Both the position numbers and the translations under genes were made by a program. This document shows, piece after piece, positions 8,701-17,724 of a stretch of DNA of 64,000 nt (position 1 is its first letter; each line of letters opens with the position of its first letter). The stretch spans positions 59,877 through 123,876 of the forward strand of contig JAFLTC010000001.1 of NCBI GenBank assembly GCA_022510615.1, written 5' to 3'. Below the pieces are notes generated by a model. It had not been told where the DNA came from. It ran no database searches and was given only the letters and a program-made list of their open reading frames with translations. The DNA comes from Lachnospiraceae bacterium (GTDB lineage Bacteria; Bacillota; Clostridia; Lachnospirales; Lachnospiraceae).

Positions 8701-10080
8701 TTATATGTAGTCTAATATTTCCCGGATATGCCGGATACCCAAAAGCTTTACGCCGCTGACATCCAGATTGTCTGCCTTTAAAATAGACTGCCTGTTACTC
8801 TCCGGTATAATGCAGGTATCGTATCCGGTTTTAATGGCCTCCGCCACCCGACGCTCCGCCTGGGAAACCGCCCGAACCTCACCGACCAATCCCACCTCGC
8901 CAAACAATATGGTGCCGCCATCCAGACTTCTTCCGTGATGGCTGGACAAAAGTGCTGCTACCAACGCCAAATCCAGTGCCGGTTCATTAATTTTCATTCC
9001 GCCTGCCACATTGACATAGGCATCACAGTCTGACAGGCGAATCCCCAGCCGTTTTTCTAACACCGCCATAAGCAGGTTGACACGGTTATAATCCGTGCCT
9101 ACCGCCGTCCGTCTCGGCATCGGAAAACTTGTCTGACAGACTAATGCCTGTACCTCAATCAAAAACGGTCTCGTTCCCTCCATCGTACAGACAACGACAG
9201 AGCCGGCTTCATTTAACAGACGCCCCTGCATCATATACTCGGAAGGGTTCGGCACCTCAATCAGGCCTTTTCCCCGCATTTCAAATACCCCGACCTCGTT
9301 CGTGGAACCGAAACGGTTTTTCACTCCCCGAAGCATCCGGTACATCGCCGTTTTGTCCCCCTCGAAATAAAGCACGGTATCCACCATATGCTCTAACATT
9401 CTCGGTCCCGCCACATTTCCTTCCTTCGTGACATGACCGACAATAAATATCGTAATGTTTTTGCTTTTTGCCAGCCTCAGCAAACTCCCGGTAATCTCCC
9501 GCACCTGACTGACACTTCCCGGTGCTGCATCCACCGTTTCCTCTAACATCGTCTGGATAGAGTCTACGATAACCACCTTTGGCTCTATCTCCTCTACCGC
9601 CTGTAAAATCGTTCCCATACAGGTTTCCGAATACAAGTACAGGTCATCGGAAAAGGTACCGATTCTCTCTGCCCGAAGCTTAATCTGCCTCGGGGATTCC
9701 TCTCCGGACACATACAGCACCCGCATTTTCTTTTCCGCCAGCAGTCTGCACATCTGTAAAAGCAGGGTGGATTTTCCGATTCCCGGATCCCCTCCCACTA
9801 AGATTAGGGAGCCCGGTACGATACCGTCCCCTAATACCCGGTCAAGCTCCGGCATCCCGGTTCCTGTCCGGCATTCCTCCTGAGTTTCTATCTCATTAAT
9901 TTTTGCCGGCTTCGCACTGCTTTGTATATTCCTCACAGGTGCACCGGCTTTCTTTCCCCGTCCGGCAGAAGGTGCCTCCACCAATGTATTCCATCCATGG
10001 CAGCCGGGACACTGTCCTTGCCATTTCGACAATTCATATCCACATTCTTTGCAAAAAAATAAGGTCTTTTCCTTCGCCAT
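8701..10080 (-). CDS. radA: DNA repair protein RadA
   Basis: 459 residues, standard length. RadA is a RecA-related helicase that promotes branch migration during recombinational repair. N-terminal C4 zinc finger (CKECGYELSKWQGQCPGC, 10-27), RecA-like ATPase with Walker A GGDPGIGKST (about 95-104), the RadA-specific KNRFGSTNE motif (about 254-262), and a C-terminal Lon-protease-like domain (about 290-459). It lies 75 bp downstream of the small unknown protein and behind clpC, a clpC-radA proximity also seen in other Firmicutes. Confidence 0.97.
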   Translation of the reverse strand: MAKEKTLFFCKECGYELSKWQGQCPGCHGWNTLVEAPSAGRGKKAGAPVRNIQSSAKPAKINEIETQEECRTGTGMPELDRVLGDGIVPGSLILVGGDPGIGKSTLLLQMCRLLAEKKMRVLYVSGEESPRQIKLRAERIGTFSDDLYLYSETCMGTILQAVEEIEPKVVIVDSIQTMLEETVDAAPGSVSQVREITGSLLRLAKSKNITIFIVGHVTKEGNVAGPRMLEHMVDTVLYFEGDKTAMYRMLRGVKNRFGSTNEVGVFEMRGKGLIEVPNPSEYMMQGRLLNEAGSVVVCTMEGTRPFLIEVQALVCQTSFPMPRRTAVGTDYNRVNLLMAVLEKRLGIRLSDCDAYVNVAGGMKINEPALDLALVAALLSSHHGRSLDGGTILFGEVGLVGEVRAVSQAERRVAEAIKTGYDTCIIPESNRQSILKADNLDVSGVKLLGIRHIREILDYI

Positions 10081-10154
10081 ATTTTCCTCTTTTCCTCAAT
10101 ACGCCAATCGGGCGACGACAAGAAGGGTCCTTGACGCCGCCCGGCTATTTTTCT
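10081..10154 (-). other. Intergenic hairpin between the small unknown gene and radA
   Basis: On the minus strand GGGCGGCG can pair with CGTCGCCC across about 17 nt that contain the small AAGG/CCTT hairpin. No T-run follows, so it may be an mRNA processing or stability structure and not a terminator. Confidence 0.35.
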
Positions 10155-10568
10155 TTAACATCTTACAATTTTTACGCTTGCTTTGCTTCCCTCATTTAGT
10201 TCCAGACTGGCGTTTAATTTACCGCCGACATTTGTCTGAATCCGACCTGCGGTCACCCCGTCTACCACCAGCTTGTATTCCTTGGAGGGTTCCATTTCCA
10301 TAGTAAAACTGATATCTCCCGCCGCCTCTACATCAAACTCAGCCGCCTCTGTATTGCCCCTGAAATTCAGAACTGCTGAACCGGGAACGGATTCATATAC
10401 AAGAGCACCGTTTCTCTCTAACTTTGTAATTTCCTTAAAAGTCTTGATTTTATATGTAGCCCCCTCGTATTGAAAATCCGCTTTCTTTGTCTTAGTGTCC
10501 AGTAAATAGTTTCCAAAACTTAATGTTCCCTTTTCGTCCTTGCGAATCAGCTCTTCTACAACACTCAT
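10155..10568 (-). CDS. Conserved small protein of unknown function
   Basis: 137 residues, no signal peptide or membrane segment. The first half (1-60) is mixed polar (LSFGNYLLDTKTKKADFQY). The second half (about 75-137) alternates hydrophobic and polar residues like a beta-sandwich (YKLVVDGVTAGRIQTNVGGK). Similar proteins in Lachnospiraceae have, as I recall, sometimes been labelled endosialidase; nothing in the sequence supports that activity. It sits between clpC and radA on the same strand. Confidence 0.6.
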   Translation of the reverse strand: MSVVEELIRKDEKGTLSFGNYLLDTKTKKADFQYEGATYKIKTFKEITKLERNGALVYESVPGSAVLNFRGNTEAAEFDVEAAGDISFTMEMEPSKEYKLVVDGVTAGRIQTNVGGKLNASLELNEGSKASVKIVRC

Positions 10569-10669
10569 TTTATGAGTCCTCCTTAGTTATTTTCTTTCAC
10601 GTTACACGCCTATGAGCCTCGGCATTTTCATACTTTTAGTATACAATAATATGCTCTGTTTTTCTATCC

Positions 10670-13141
10670 CTATTTTATAATTTTTTCAACAAAAACAGTT
10701 TCCTTATCCTCTGCCGTTTTCATACCGGTCTCCACCGTATCTCCCATGGTAATTTCTCCTGCCAAAACGGCCTCTGCCAACACATCCTCCACCTCGGTCT
10801 GCAGGGCGCGGCGAATCGGTCTTGCCCCATAATCCTTGTCAAATCCTTTTTTCGCCACATAACGAATAACCGCATCATCTATATTCAGTTCAATATCCAT
10901 CTGCTCCTTGACCCGTTTCACAAAGCCTTTGACCATGATACCGGTAATATCCTGAATATTTTCCTGATTGAGGGCATGGAAAACAATCATCTCATCCACA
11001 CGGTTAATAAACTCCGGCTTAAAGATGTGCTTCACTTCTTCCATGACGCCCTCTTTCATTTTTTTGTGGGCTTCTTCTTCACTAAGGGTCTGTCCAAAGC
11101 CCAGCGTCTTCGGAGAAATAATCCGATTAGCCCCGGCATTGGACGTCATAATAATAATCGTGTTTTTAAAATCTACTTTCCTTCCCTGGGCATCGGTGAT
11201 GTGCCCGTCCTCCAGTACCTGAAGCAGCATATTGAACACATCGGGATGAGCCTTTTCAATCTCGTCAAAAAGGAGCACTGAATAAGGCTTCTGCCTTACC
11301 TTTTCGCTCAGCTGTCCCCCCTCCTCATAGCCTACATAACCCGGCGGGGAACCAATCATTTTCGATACGCTCTGCTTCTCCATATATTCCGACATATCAA
11401 TTCGTATCATATCCTTTTCCGAGCCAAATACAGCCTCTGCCAGTGCCTTGCTTAACTCGGTCTTTCCCACGCCCGTAGGACCCAGAAAGAGAAAGGAACC
11501 GATTGGGCGTTTTGGATCCTTTAATCCGACCCGTCCCCTGCGAATCGCACGGGACACTGCCTGAACGGCCTCCTCCTGCCCCACGACACGCTCATGCAAA
11601 AGAGAGTCCAGCTTTTGCAGACGTTTCATTTCCTCCTCTGCCAGTCTCTGTACCGGAATATGGGTCCATCTGGCAACCACCTCGGCAATGTGGCTCTCCT
11701 TTATGGTATTATCGGACTTTTTCTCTTTTTTATCGACCTTTCTTTTTTCTTTCTCTAACTTCTCTTCATTTTCCAGTTCTTCCTGCCGGATGGCAAGCAC
11801 CTGTTCCATATCTCCGGCAATCAATGCCTTTTCTCTGGCATCATATAACTCTTCCGCCTTTTCCTCCAGACGTTTTATCGTCTCGCCCTTTTTCATTACC
11901 TTTTGCAGACGGAACTTCGCCGCTGCCTCATCCATTAAATCAATGGCTTTATCCGGCAGAAAACGGTCATTGACATAGCGCACGGAAAGGCGCACAGCAG
12001 CATCGATGGCCTCGTTACTGATGGTCACCTGATGATATTGTTCATAGCATTTTTTTAGTCCTTTCAACATACTGACTGTCTGAGCAGGGGTCGGCTCCTC
12101 AATGACTACCGGCTGGAAACGGCGCTCCAATGCCGCATCCTTTTCCACATGCTTTCGATATTCTTCTCTGGTAGTGGCACCGATTACCTGAATTTCTCCC
12201 CGGGCCAGTGCCGGTTTTAAAATATTGGAAGCGTCAATGGCCCCTTCCGCACCGCCGGCACCAATGACCGTGTGAAGTTCATCGATAAAAAGTAAAATAT
12301 TTCCTTCCTGCTTCGCTTCCCGAATCGCACGCTTAATTCTCTCCTCAAACTCCCCCCGGTATTTTGAACCGGCTACCATACCGGATAAATCCAAAGTCAG
12401 AACCCGTTTTCCCGCCACAGAATCCGGCACCTCGCCTTCTTCAATCCGCGTGGCAAGTCCTTCTGCAATGGCGGTTTTACCTACTCCCGGCTCTCCAATC
12501 AGGCAGGGATTGTTTTTCGTTCTTCTACTGAGAATCTCAATCACTCCGCCAATCTCTTCTTCACGGCTTAATACCGGATCCAATTTCCCTTCTCTGGCAT
12601 ACTGGTTCAAATCTCTGGCATACTGGTCTAAAATCGGTGTGCCGGAACCGTTTTTCCGGCTTTTTGCCCGACTGGCAATCAAATCATTCTTTGCCAGTGC
12701 CACATCTCCCCCCACTGTCGTCACAATATCCATATAAATCTTCTGGATATTGGCATCTGCTGCCAGCAAAATACGATAGGCAATGCTTACGGGATCTTTT
12801 AAAATCGCCATCAGCATATGCTCTGTGCCGATTTTATCTGACTCCATCTTGACTGCTTCTTCGTCACTGCGAAGCATCATTTCTTCCATTTTCGGCGACA
12901 TCTCGCATTCCGTCCTGTCTGACAGTACCGTGTCACCTCTCCCGCAATAATTTTCAATGGTAAAACTGAGTGTTTCCTTATCCAATTTATTTTCTTTTAA
13001 TACCCGTGAGGCAACTCCCGGTGCCGCACAGAGTCCATATAAAAGATGCTCCGTGCCAATTACCGGATTTCCCATTTTTACAGCATATTTCGCCGCTTTA
13101 TGAATCGCCTTTTCCGCCTCTGCGGTAAATTCTCTTTTCAT
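10670..13141 (-). CDS. clpC: Clp protease ATPase subunit ClpC
   Basis: 823 residues. ClpC unfolds proteins and feeds them to ClpP. Layout: Clp N domain with two repeats (about 1-145, beginning FTAEAEKAIHKAAKYA), AAA-1 with Walker A GEPGVGKTAIAEG (about 205-220), a short coiled-coil middle domain with UVR-like character (about 405-470, EKKSDNTIKE), and AAA-2 with Walker A GPTGVGKTELSKAL and a C-terminal D2-small domain. I place the start at 13141, 6-8 nt after GGAGG; the in-frame upstream ATG in the hairpin element would add 13 residues. Upstream is a GntR regulator in place of the usual ctsR-mcsA-mcsB genes. Confidence 0.95.
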   Translation of the reverse strand: MKREFTAEAEKAIHKAAKYAVKMGNPVIGTEHLLYGLCAAPGVASRVLKENKLDKETLSFTIENYCGRGDTVLSDRTECEMSPKMEEMMLRSDEEAVKMESDKIGTEHMLMAILKDPVSIAYRILLAADANIQKIYMDIVTTVGGDVALAKNDLIASRAKSRKNGSGTPILDQYARDLNQYAREGKLDPVLSREEEIGGVIEILSRRTKNNPCLIGEPGVGKTAIAEGLATRIEEGEVPDSVAGKRVLTLDLSGMVAGSKYRGEFEERIKRAIREAKQEGNILLFIDELHTVIGAGGAEGAIDASNILKPALARGEIQVIGATTREEYRKHVEKDAALERRFQPVVIEEPTPAQTVSMLKGLKKCYEQYHQVTISNEAIDAAVRLSVRYVNDRFLPDKAIDLMDEAAAKFRLQKVMKKGETIKRLEEKAEELYDAREKALIAGDMEQVLAIRQEELENEEKLEKEKRKVDKKEKKSDNTIKESHIAEVVARWTHIPVQRLAEEEMKRLQKLDSLLHERVVGQEEAVQAVSRAIRRGRVGLKDPKRPIGSFLFLGPTGVGKTELSKALAEAVFGSEKDMIRIDMSEYMEKQSVSKMIGSPPGYVGYEEGGQLSEKVRQKPYSVLLFDEIEKAHPDVFNMLLQVLEDGHITDAQGRKVDFKNTIIIMTSNAGANRIISPKTLGFGQTLSEEEAHKKMKEGVMEEVKHIFKPEFINRVDEMIVFHALNQENIQDITGIMVKGFVKRVKEQMDIELNIDDAVIRYVAKKGFDKDYGARPIRRALQTEVEDVLAEAVLAGEITMGDTVETGMKTAEDKETVFVEKIIK

Positions 13142-13155
13142 TTTGTCCTCCATCA

Positions 13156-13174
13156 GCACACGTTTTTTGTGCAT
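13156..13174 (-). repeat. Hairpin element fused to the clpC ribosome binding site (copy 1)
   Basis: Minus strand ATGCACAAAAAACGTGTGC: GCACA and TGTGC pair around an A-rich loop, followed four nt later by TGGAGGA and the clpC start. The same 19 nt occur before nadE (27160-27178). Confidence 0.65.
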
Positions 13175-13243
13175 AATCAAGTTTGGGCGTGTGCGCCCAA
13201 ACTTGTAAGTGAAAGATTTTCAATCTTTCACTTTGATCCCTCC
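13175..13243. repeat. Two perfect hairpins between the GntR gene and clpC
   Basis: AAGTTTGGGCG and CGCCCAAACTT form an 11-bp hairpin with a TGTG loop. Beside it AAGTGAAAGATT and AATCTTTCACTT form a 12-bp hairpin with a three-base loop. Neither is followed by a T-run on the minus strand, so they are unlikely to be terminators; they may protect or process the clpC mRNA. Confidence 0.6.
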
Positions 13244-13246
13244 ATA

Positions 13247-13627
13247 TTAATCACGATAACTGCCATAGCGTTCATAAATCCGGTCCACCAGCTCATGGAC
13301 ATCCTCCCTTGACACATGCTTACAGATTGCCTGCGCCAGGACTAAATCCAACGTCTCTGCCAACTCCATCGTCGCCTTCATCTGGTCAATATCTACCGCT
13401 ACCACAGCGCCCTTTCTGCGGTCCAGTCTGAGATACCCCTCCTGCCGCAAAACAGAATACGCCTTATTGACCGTGTGCATATTAATGCCAATGGTTTCAG
13501 CCAGATCCCGCACAGAAGGCAGATTTTCTCCCTCATGCAATTCTGATTTCACAATCGCCAGGATAATCTGATTACGCAACTGTAAATATAATGCTTCGTC
13601 GCTGTTAAAGTCAATGGAAATATACAT
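13247..13627 (-). CDS. GntR-family transcriptional regulator, short YtrA-like type
   Basis: 126 residues from the ATG at 13627 (ATGGAGGTAAAAATG). An N-terminal winged helix (about 10-75: LYLQLRNQIILAIVKSEL, LPSVRDLAETIGINMHTVNKAY, LRLDRRKGAVVA) is followed by only about 50 residues of helical C-terminal domain, as in the YtrA subfamily that often controls neighbouring genes. It is directly upstream of clpC (105 bp). An inverted repeat overlapping its own promoter (13657-13684) is a likely operator, suggesting self-repression. The ligand is unknown. Confidence 0.85.
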   Translation of the reverse strand: MYISIDFNSDEALYLQLRNQIILAIVKSELHEGENLPSVRDLAETIGINMHTVNKAYSVLRQEGYLRLDRRKGAVVAVDIDQMKATMELAETLDLVLAQAICKHVSREDVHELVDRIYERYGSYRD

Positions 13628-13656
13628 TTTTACCTCCATTTCTCTTGTAAAATGCC

Positions 13657-13684
13657 ATTTGTTATATAGTAAGTGTAACAAAAT
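13657..13684. promoter_or_regulatory. Putative operator and promoter of the gntR-clpC unit
   Basis: The arms ATTTGTTA (13657-13664) and TAACAAAAT (13676-13684) form an interrupted palindrome spaced as for a dimeric GntR regulator. A minus-strand promoter, TTGATT then 17 bp then TACACT, overlaps the right arm, so binding would block transcription. The operator role is inference from position and symmetry. Confidence 0.55.
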
Positions 13685-13689
13685 GGAAG

Positions 13690-15012
13690 TTAAAAATCAA
13701 GGTCATCTAAAATGTTTTTTCTTTTGGTACCGGAATCGGCTGCTACCGCCTTCTCTTCCCTTCTTCGCATTGCCATTTTTAACATGGCAATCAGCATACA
13801 GAGTATGATAATTACCAGTCCCACAATAACCCCAAGTAAAATGTAATTGGATATCGGTGTGTTAGTTGTTTCCTTTTCTGCACCCGCACTTTTATTTACC
13901 TTCTCAATCATATTGCCCGTATATCTCTGTAATGTCTGCTCGGCACGGTCATATTGATACAGACTGCTCTCACCGCCGGGCCCCTTCAGATACAAAAGCA
14001 GATAATTATTATCCAAATCATTTTCTATTGTAAAGGCCGGTACACTGATTCCATTCAGTTCAATGGTAGACTGGATATAGCCTGCGGGAATTTCTGACAA
14101 TTCCGACACATCCTGAACTTCCAGTTCATAAGAATTTTTTAAAATAATCCGGTCATTCACTTTCTTAATATTAAAAGTAATATCTTTTTTCCCAGGTTTT
14201 TTCTTACTTTCCCGACTTTCCGTTTCCGTCTGTGTTTCTCTGGTTACGTTCAGCTTATAGCTACGTTTTTTCCCATTCTCCGCCGTCACCAGAAGCTCCA
14301 CTATATTATCCCCAGTCTGTAATCCTTCATTCCCCTTTATTTGAACGCGGGATTTTGCATTTTCCGTTTCAAATGTAAAATATAACGTATCGGTATCACA
14401 ATCCACCGACATTTCATATTCCGTTATATCCGGGGTAAAGTCAGGGCTCATACTGAGAGCAGTAGTTTTTAAGCTCTTCAGTTTATTGTTGCCATTTAAA
14501 ACCGGGGCCGGTGTTACTTTCGGTAACGCCGTGGCATCCGCACCCACCACCGGCTTCGTCACTTTTTTCACCACGTTAATAGAAAGCCGGTTACTGGATA
14601 CCGATAATGCCGCTCCGCTTTCATCCGTCACCTTGGCACCGACACTTGCAAAAATTCCGCTTCCGCCTTTTTTTAATGCCACGAATTCCAGAGAAAATGT
14701 CTTTTTATTGGTGGCCGTACTATTTCCGGTGGAGGATACTTTCAGTATCCCACCGGTACCAATAACCTTGCTTCCCCCCCGTACAAACTGCAGTATCTCC
14801 GGGTCATATTCTACATTAAACTCCGTATCTAAAAATGCCGTGGATGAGGTTACCTGGCAGACTACCGTAAAGGATTCGCCCTTTTTTACCTGAGTAGATG
14901 CTGTCGTAAACCGTATCGCGCTGCTGCCTGCTGCCTCTGCCCGGCCGGTCAGAACAAACACCGCAGCCACCGCAAATGCCAGCCATAATCCACATTGTTT
15001 TACTTTTCCCAT
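13690..15012 (-). CDS. Membrane-anchored cohesin-domain surface protein
   Basis: 440 residues from the ATG at 15012, preceded by AAAGGGAACAGGG. Signal peptide (about 1-28, ending GRAEA); cohesin-like beta domain (about 30-152: AIRFTTASTQVKKGESFTV, FNVEYDPEILQFV); cadherin-like beta-sandwich domain of the PF12733 type (about 175-258: LKSLKTTALSMSPDFTP then YKLNVT); Ser/Lys linker; a further beta-rich domain; C-terminal membrane helix (about 382-405, LLGVIVGLVIIILCMLIAML) and a basic cytoplasmic tail. It should be displayed outside and tethered by its C-terminus. No dockerin gene is in the window. It lies 38 bp behind the glucosaminidase gene. Confidence 0.8.
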   Translation of the reverse strand: MGKVKQCGLWLAFAVAAVFVLTGRAEAAGSSAIRFTTASTQVKKGESFTVVCQVTSSTAFLDTEFNVEYDPEILQFVRGGSKVIGTGGILKVSSTGNSTATNKKTFSLEFVALKKGGSGIFASVGAKVTDESGAALSVSSNRLSINVVKKVTKPVVGADATALPKVTPAPVLNGNNKLKSLKTTALSMSPDFTPDITEYEMSVDCDTDTLYFTFETENAKSRVQIKGNEGLQTGDNIVELLVTAENGKKRSYKLNVTRETQTETESRESKKKPGKKDITFNIKKVNDRIILKNSYELEVQDVSELSEIPAGYIQSTIELNGISVPAFTIENDLDNNYLLLYLKGPGGESSLYQYDRAEQTLQRYTGNMIEKVNKSAGAEKETTNTPISNYILLGVIVGLVIIILCMLIAMLKMAMRRREEKAVAADSGTKRKNILDDLDF

Positions 15013-15050
15013 AGTCCCTGTTCCCTTTCTCTCATACGATTTTCCATTTT

Positions 15051-16931
15051 TTATTTTGGCATCGGACAATTTGCTGCCGGCATATTATCATACACCGGAA
15101 TAGCAAACACAAGCGGTGTTTTATCCATTGTGCCGGCATAGGCATTTTTCGTCTTAATCGCCTCTGAATATGCCGCCTCCACATTTGTCATATACTGATG
15201 GGTGTAGCGCTGATAAGATGTCACATTAAATTTTTCCAGATAAACCGTATTTTGTCCCTTATTGATATAGCTGCTGCCAATATACATACCACCGCCGACA
15301 ATAGAGCGGTATCTGTCTGTCCACGGACGCAGATATGTGCTTCCCGTACTTGCCCATTTTAAACCGTTGGCCACCGGATTACTGCTGCTTGTGGCTCCGA
15401 TATTATAAAAATTGTAAATCCCCGGATAGGTTGCATGCGTACCGGTAACGGCACTGCTGGTGGTAGTAGCGCTGGTCACTACCTCCTGCTTGACACGGGA
15501 GGCTAGATGATATGGGCTGACACCGGACTCCTTCGCCGCTGCCATAAAGGCATCCACATAATATATACTTTTGTCCTTTCCGGTACTTAAATCCTTATAG
15601 GTAAACTTTTTATTGTAAAACGGTGTATTGGACAGTATCGTATTCACGCCGTCACGAATCTGGTACTGGGACTGATATTCTAACAGTTCAAACTGGAACA
15701 CCGTTTTGTCCGTCAAAAAGTTTCGTGGGTCCAGATAGTAGGCAATCGCCTGTCTGGAAGCAGCCACCCATGTGTCACCGTCAAATACTTTCCATTTTCC
15801 GGTCTTGGCATTATAGGCCCAAGCTTCTGTGGACTTCCATGCCTTTGACTTTGAGTTGGAAATCAAATTCACTTCCGGTTTGGATTCGTTATCCAGAACC
15901 GTATTCCAGTCCAGACCTGTTTTATAGGCTTTAAACTGCCAGTACGGATAGGCATGGTGCAGGACTCTGAGGCTCTGTTTGTAAGATTCCGGAAAACCTT
16001 CTACGGTCATTACCTTTTCAAATTGGGCATCGGAAAGAGTCGTTACCACTACTTTTTTTGTCACCTTTTTCTTTGCCAGATTCACATAGGAAGCTTTCAA
16101 ATAACCACTATAACTTTTCCCGTTATAGGTAAAGGTAAGCTTATACCACTTAACACCGTTTACGGTTTTTTCCTTGCTTATTTCTACCGCCGTTTTTTTC
16201 GCCAGCTTAACTGTCTTTTTATTAACTTTTTTATACGCCGCCTTCGTATCTGCCTTTGTGCGCACCTTCACGGTCTTTTTGTTTTTTGTGATTGCCGCAC
16301 TTGCCTTTTTTGCTAAGGTCATCTTCACGTAGGTATTTTGGATATAGCCGGTTCTTTTTTTCTTTTTATGGGTAAAGGAAACCTTAAACCACTTTTTATT
16401 GTTTACCGTTTTTTCTCCTACTAATGTGACCTTTTTCTTCTTTGCCAGTGTTACTGCTTCTTTCGACACCGTCAGCTGTTTTCCAGCCGCTGATTTATAG
16501 ACCTTTGTAGCTTTCGAAATCTTTGCCGGAACACTGATTTTTTTATAGGAAGTTTCATACCGGTAAACAATCTGACCTCCCGGCGTCGATGTGGGAGTCG
16601 GCGTAGCTGTCGCCGTCGTTTCCACTGCAACATACTGGGCACTGACATACCCGGTCAGCGTTTTACTATTATAAACAAAGGATACTTTGTACCATCCGCT
16701 CAAAGTTTCCACAATAGTGACTTTCGTACCGTTTGGCAGTTTTACATCTGCCCCATCACTTTGCAGTTTAGCATAGTTTGTTCCAGCTCCGGTTCTTACA
16801 TTCAAAACATCATTTACAACAACTACACCGGTCTGGCTCGCTGCCATAGAAAAATCCCGGTTCATCCAGAAAAACCCTGCACCAAAAAACAAAGTAAATA
16901 CAAGTATGCCTACTATTGTTTTAATCTTCAT
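15051..16931 (-). CDS. Secreted SH3-domain N-acetylglucosaminidase (GH73-like)
   Basis: 626 residues from the ATG at 16931 (CGGAGGATAAGC upstream). N-terminal hydrophobic signal/anchor (about 1-30); a bacterial SH3 domain (about 32-100: VLNVRTGAGTNYAKL, GWYKVSF, GYVSAQYV); Thr/Pro linker; two further divergent Lys-rich SH3-like repeats (about 125-290, each ending G-Y-I/L-x-x-x-Y-V); and a catalytic domain (about 310-626) of the LytB/glucosaminidase type, with SGVSPYHLASRVKQEV and YNFYNIGA. It should cleave peptidoglycan glycan strands. Upstream gene: the methyltransferase, 26 bp; downstream: the cohesin protein. Confidence 0.86.
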   Translation of the reverse strand: MKIKTIVGILVFTLFFGAGFFWMNRDFSMAASQTGVVVVNDVLNVRTGAGTNYAKLQSDGADVKLPNGTKVTIVETLSGWYKVSFVYNSKTLTGYVSAQYVAVETTATATPTPTSTPGGQIVYRYETSYKKISVPAKISKATKVYKSAAGKQLTVSKEAVTLAKKKKVTLVGEKTVNNKKWFKVSFTHKKKKRTGYIQNTYVKMTLAKKASAAITKNKKTVKVRTKADTKAAYKKVNKKTVKLAKKTAVEISKEKTVNGVKWYKLTFTYNGKSYSGYLKASYVNLAKKKVTKKVVVTTLSDAQFEKVMTVEGFPESYKQSLRVLHHAYPYWQFKAYKTGLDWNTVLDNESKPEVNLISNSKSKAWKSTEAWAYNAKTGKWKVFDGDTWVAASRQAIAYYLDPRNFLTDKTVFQFELLEYQSQYQIRDGVNTILSNTPFYNKKFTYKDLSTGKDKSIYYVDAFMAAAKESGVSPYHLASRVKQEVVTSATTTSSAVTGTHATYPGIYNFYNIGATSSSNPVANGLKWASTGSTYLRPWTDRYRSIVGGGMYIGSSYINKGQNTVYLEKFNVTSYQRYTHQYMTNVEAAYSEAIKTKNAYAGTMDKTPLVFAIPVYDNMPAANCPMPK

Positions 16932-16957
16932 GCTTATCCTCCGTTCTGAAGTCAACA

Positions 16958-17707
16958 CTAATCTTCCTTGATTCTGGCTACTACATAAATCCGCTCACTG
17001 GTCTGTGTCGGTTCTGATTTCATATTTTCATCAAAGCAGTCTGCAATTTCCATGCCACTGCCTTCCAACAGCTCTTCTAATTTTTCTATGGAATAGGACT
17101 TTTGATAGTGTGCCTCTTCTATTCTTTCATACAAATCACTATCCGGCTGCCGTTTGAATATTGTCAGCATATATTCATTAATATCCTGGTCCTCATAAAA
17201 ATAATTTTCCCAGATATAACTGATGTCTTCATCCTGCTCCACCCATGTCTGGTTGCCGATAATGTTTCGGTAGCAATAAGCAGTTTTCAAATCAAAGACA
17301 AAGTATCCGCCGGGTTTTAAATATTCCCGCACCTTGGAAAAGGCCTCAATCATTGACTCCTCCTGTAACAGGTAATTCACGGAATCGCATACGCTGATAA
17401 AGGCATCCACCGGCTCTGCTAACGCCATCTCTTCCATAGTCTGCTGCAGATATAAAATATCTGACCCGGTTTCCTCTTTTTTTTGCTGGGCAAGACTCAG
17501 CATGTCTGCCGAATTGTCAATTCCGATCATACGGTAGCCGGCCCCGGCAAATAATTCTGTCATCGTACCGGTTCCGCAACCAAGCTCGCAGATGGTTCCC
17601 CCGGTTATACCGTGGTCCTCTAAATACTTTTTTAAATGCTCAAACCACTCCTCGTAAGGAATATGGTTCATCATGTGGTCGTAAACATTTGCAAATCCTT
17701 CATACAT
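16958..17707 (-). CDS. Class I SAM-dependent methyltransferase
   Basis: 249 residues from the ATG at 17707, 9 nt after GGAGG; upstream in-frame codons overlap addA and lack suitable spacing. A Rossmann-type methyltransferase: motif I ICELGCGTGTMTELFAGAGY (about 42-61), acidic residue in GIDNSADML, and motif IV-like AFISVCDSVNYLL. The C-terminal half is acidic. This is the small YdaC/YjhP-like type common in Firmicutes; the substrate cannot be told. Follows addA by 17 bp. Confidence 0.85.
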   Translation of the reverse strand: MYEGFANVYDHMMNHIPYEEWFEHLKKYLEDHGITGGTICELGCGTGTMTELFAGAGYRMIGIDNSADMLSLAQQKKEETGSDILYLQQTMEEMALAEPVDAFISVCDSVNYLLQEESMIEAFSKVREYLKPGGYFVFDLKTAYCYRNIIGNQTWVEQDEDISYIWENYFYEDQDINEYMLTIFKRQPDSDLYERIEEAHYQKSYSIEKLEELLEGSGMEIADCFDENMKSEPTQTSERIYVVARIKED

Positions 17708-17724
17708 AGTCATTATCCTCCATT

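Noticed and set aside
10155..10568. Endosialidase label for the small protein
   Set aside because: No catalytic motif or phage-tail context; the label seems to be a database artefact.
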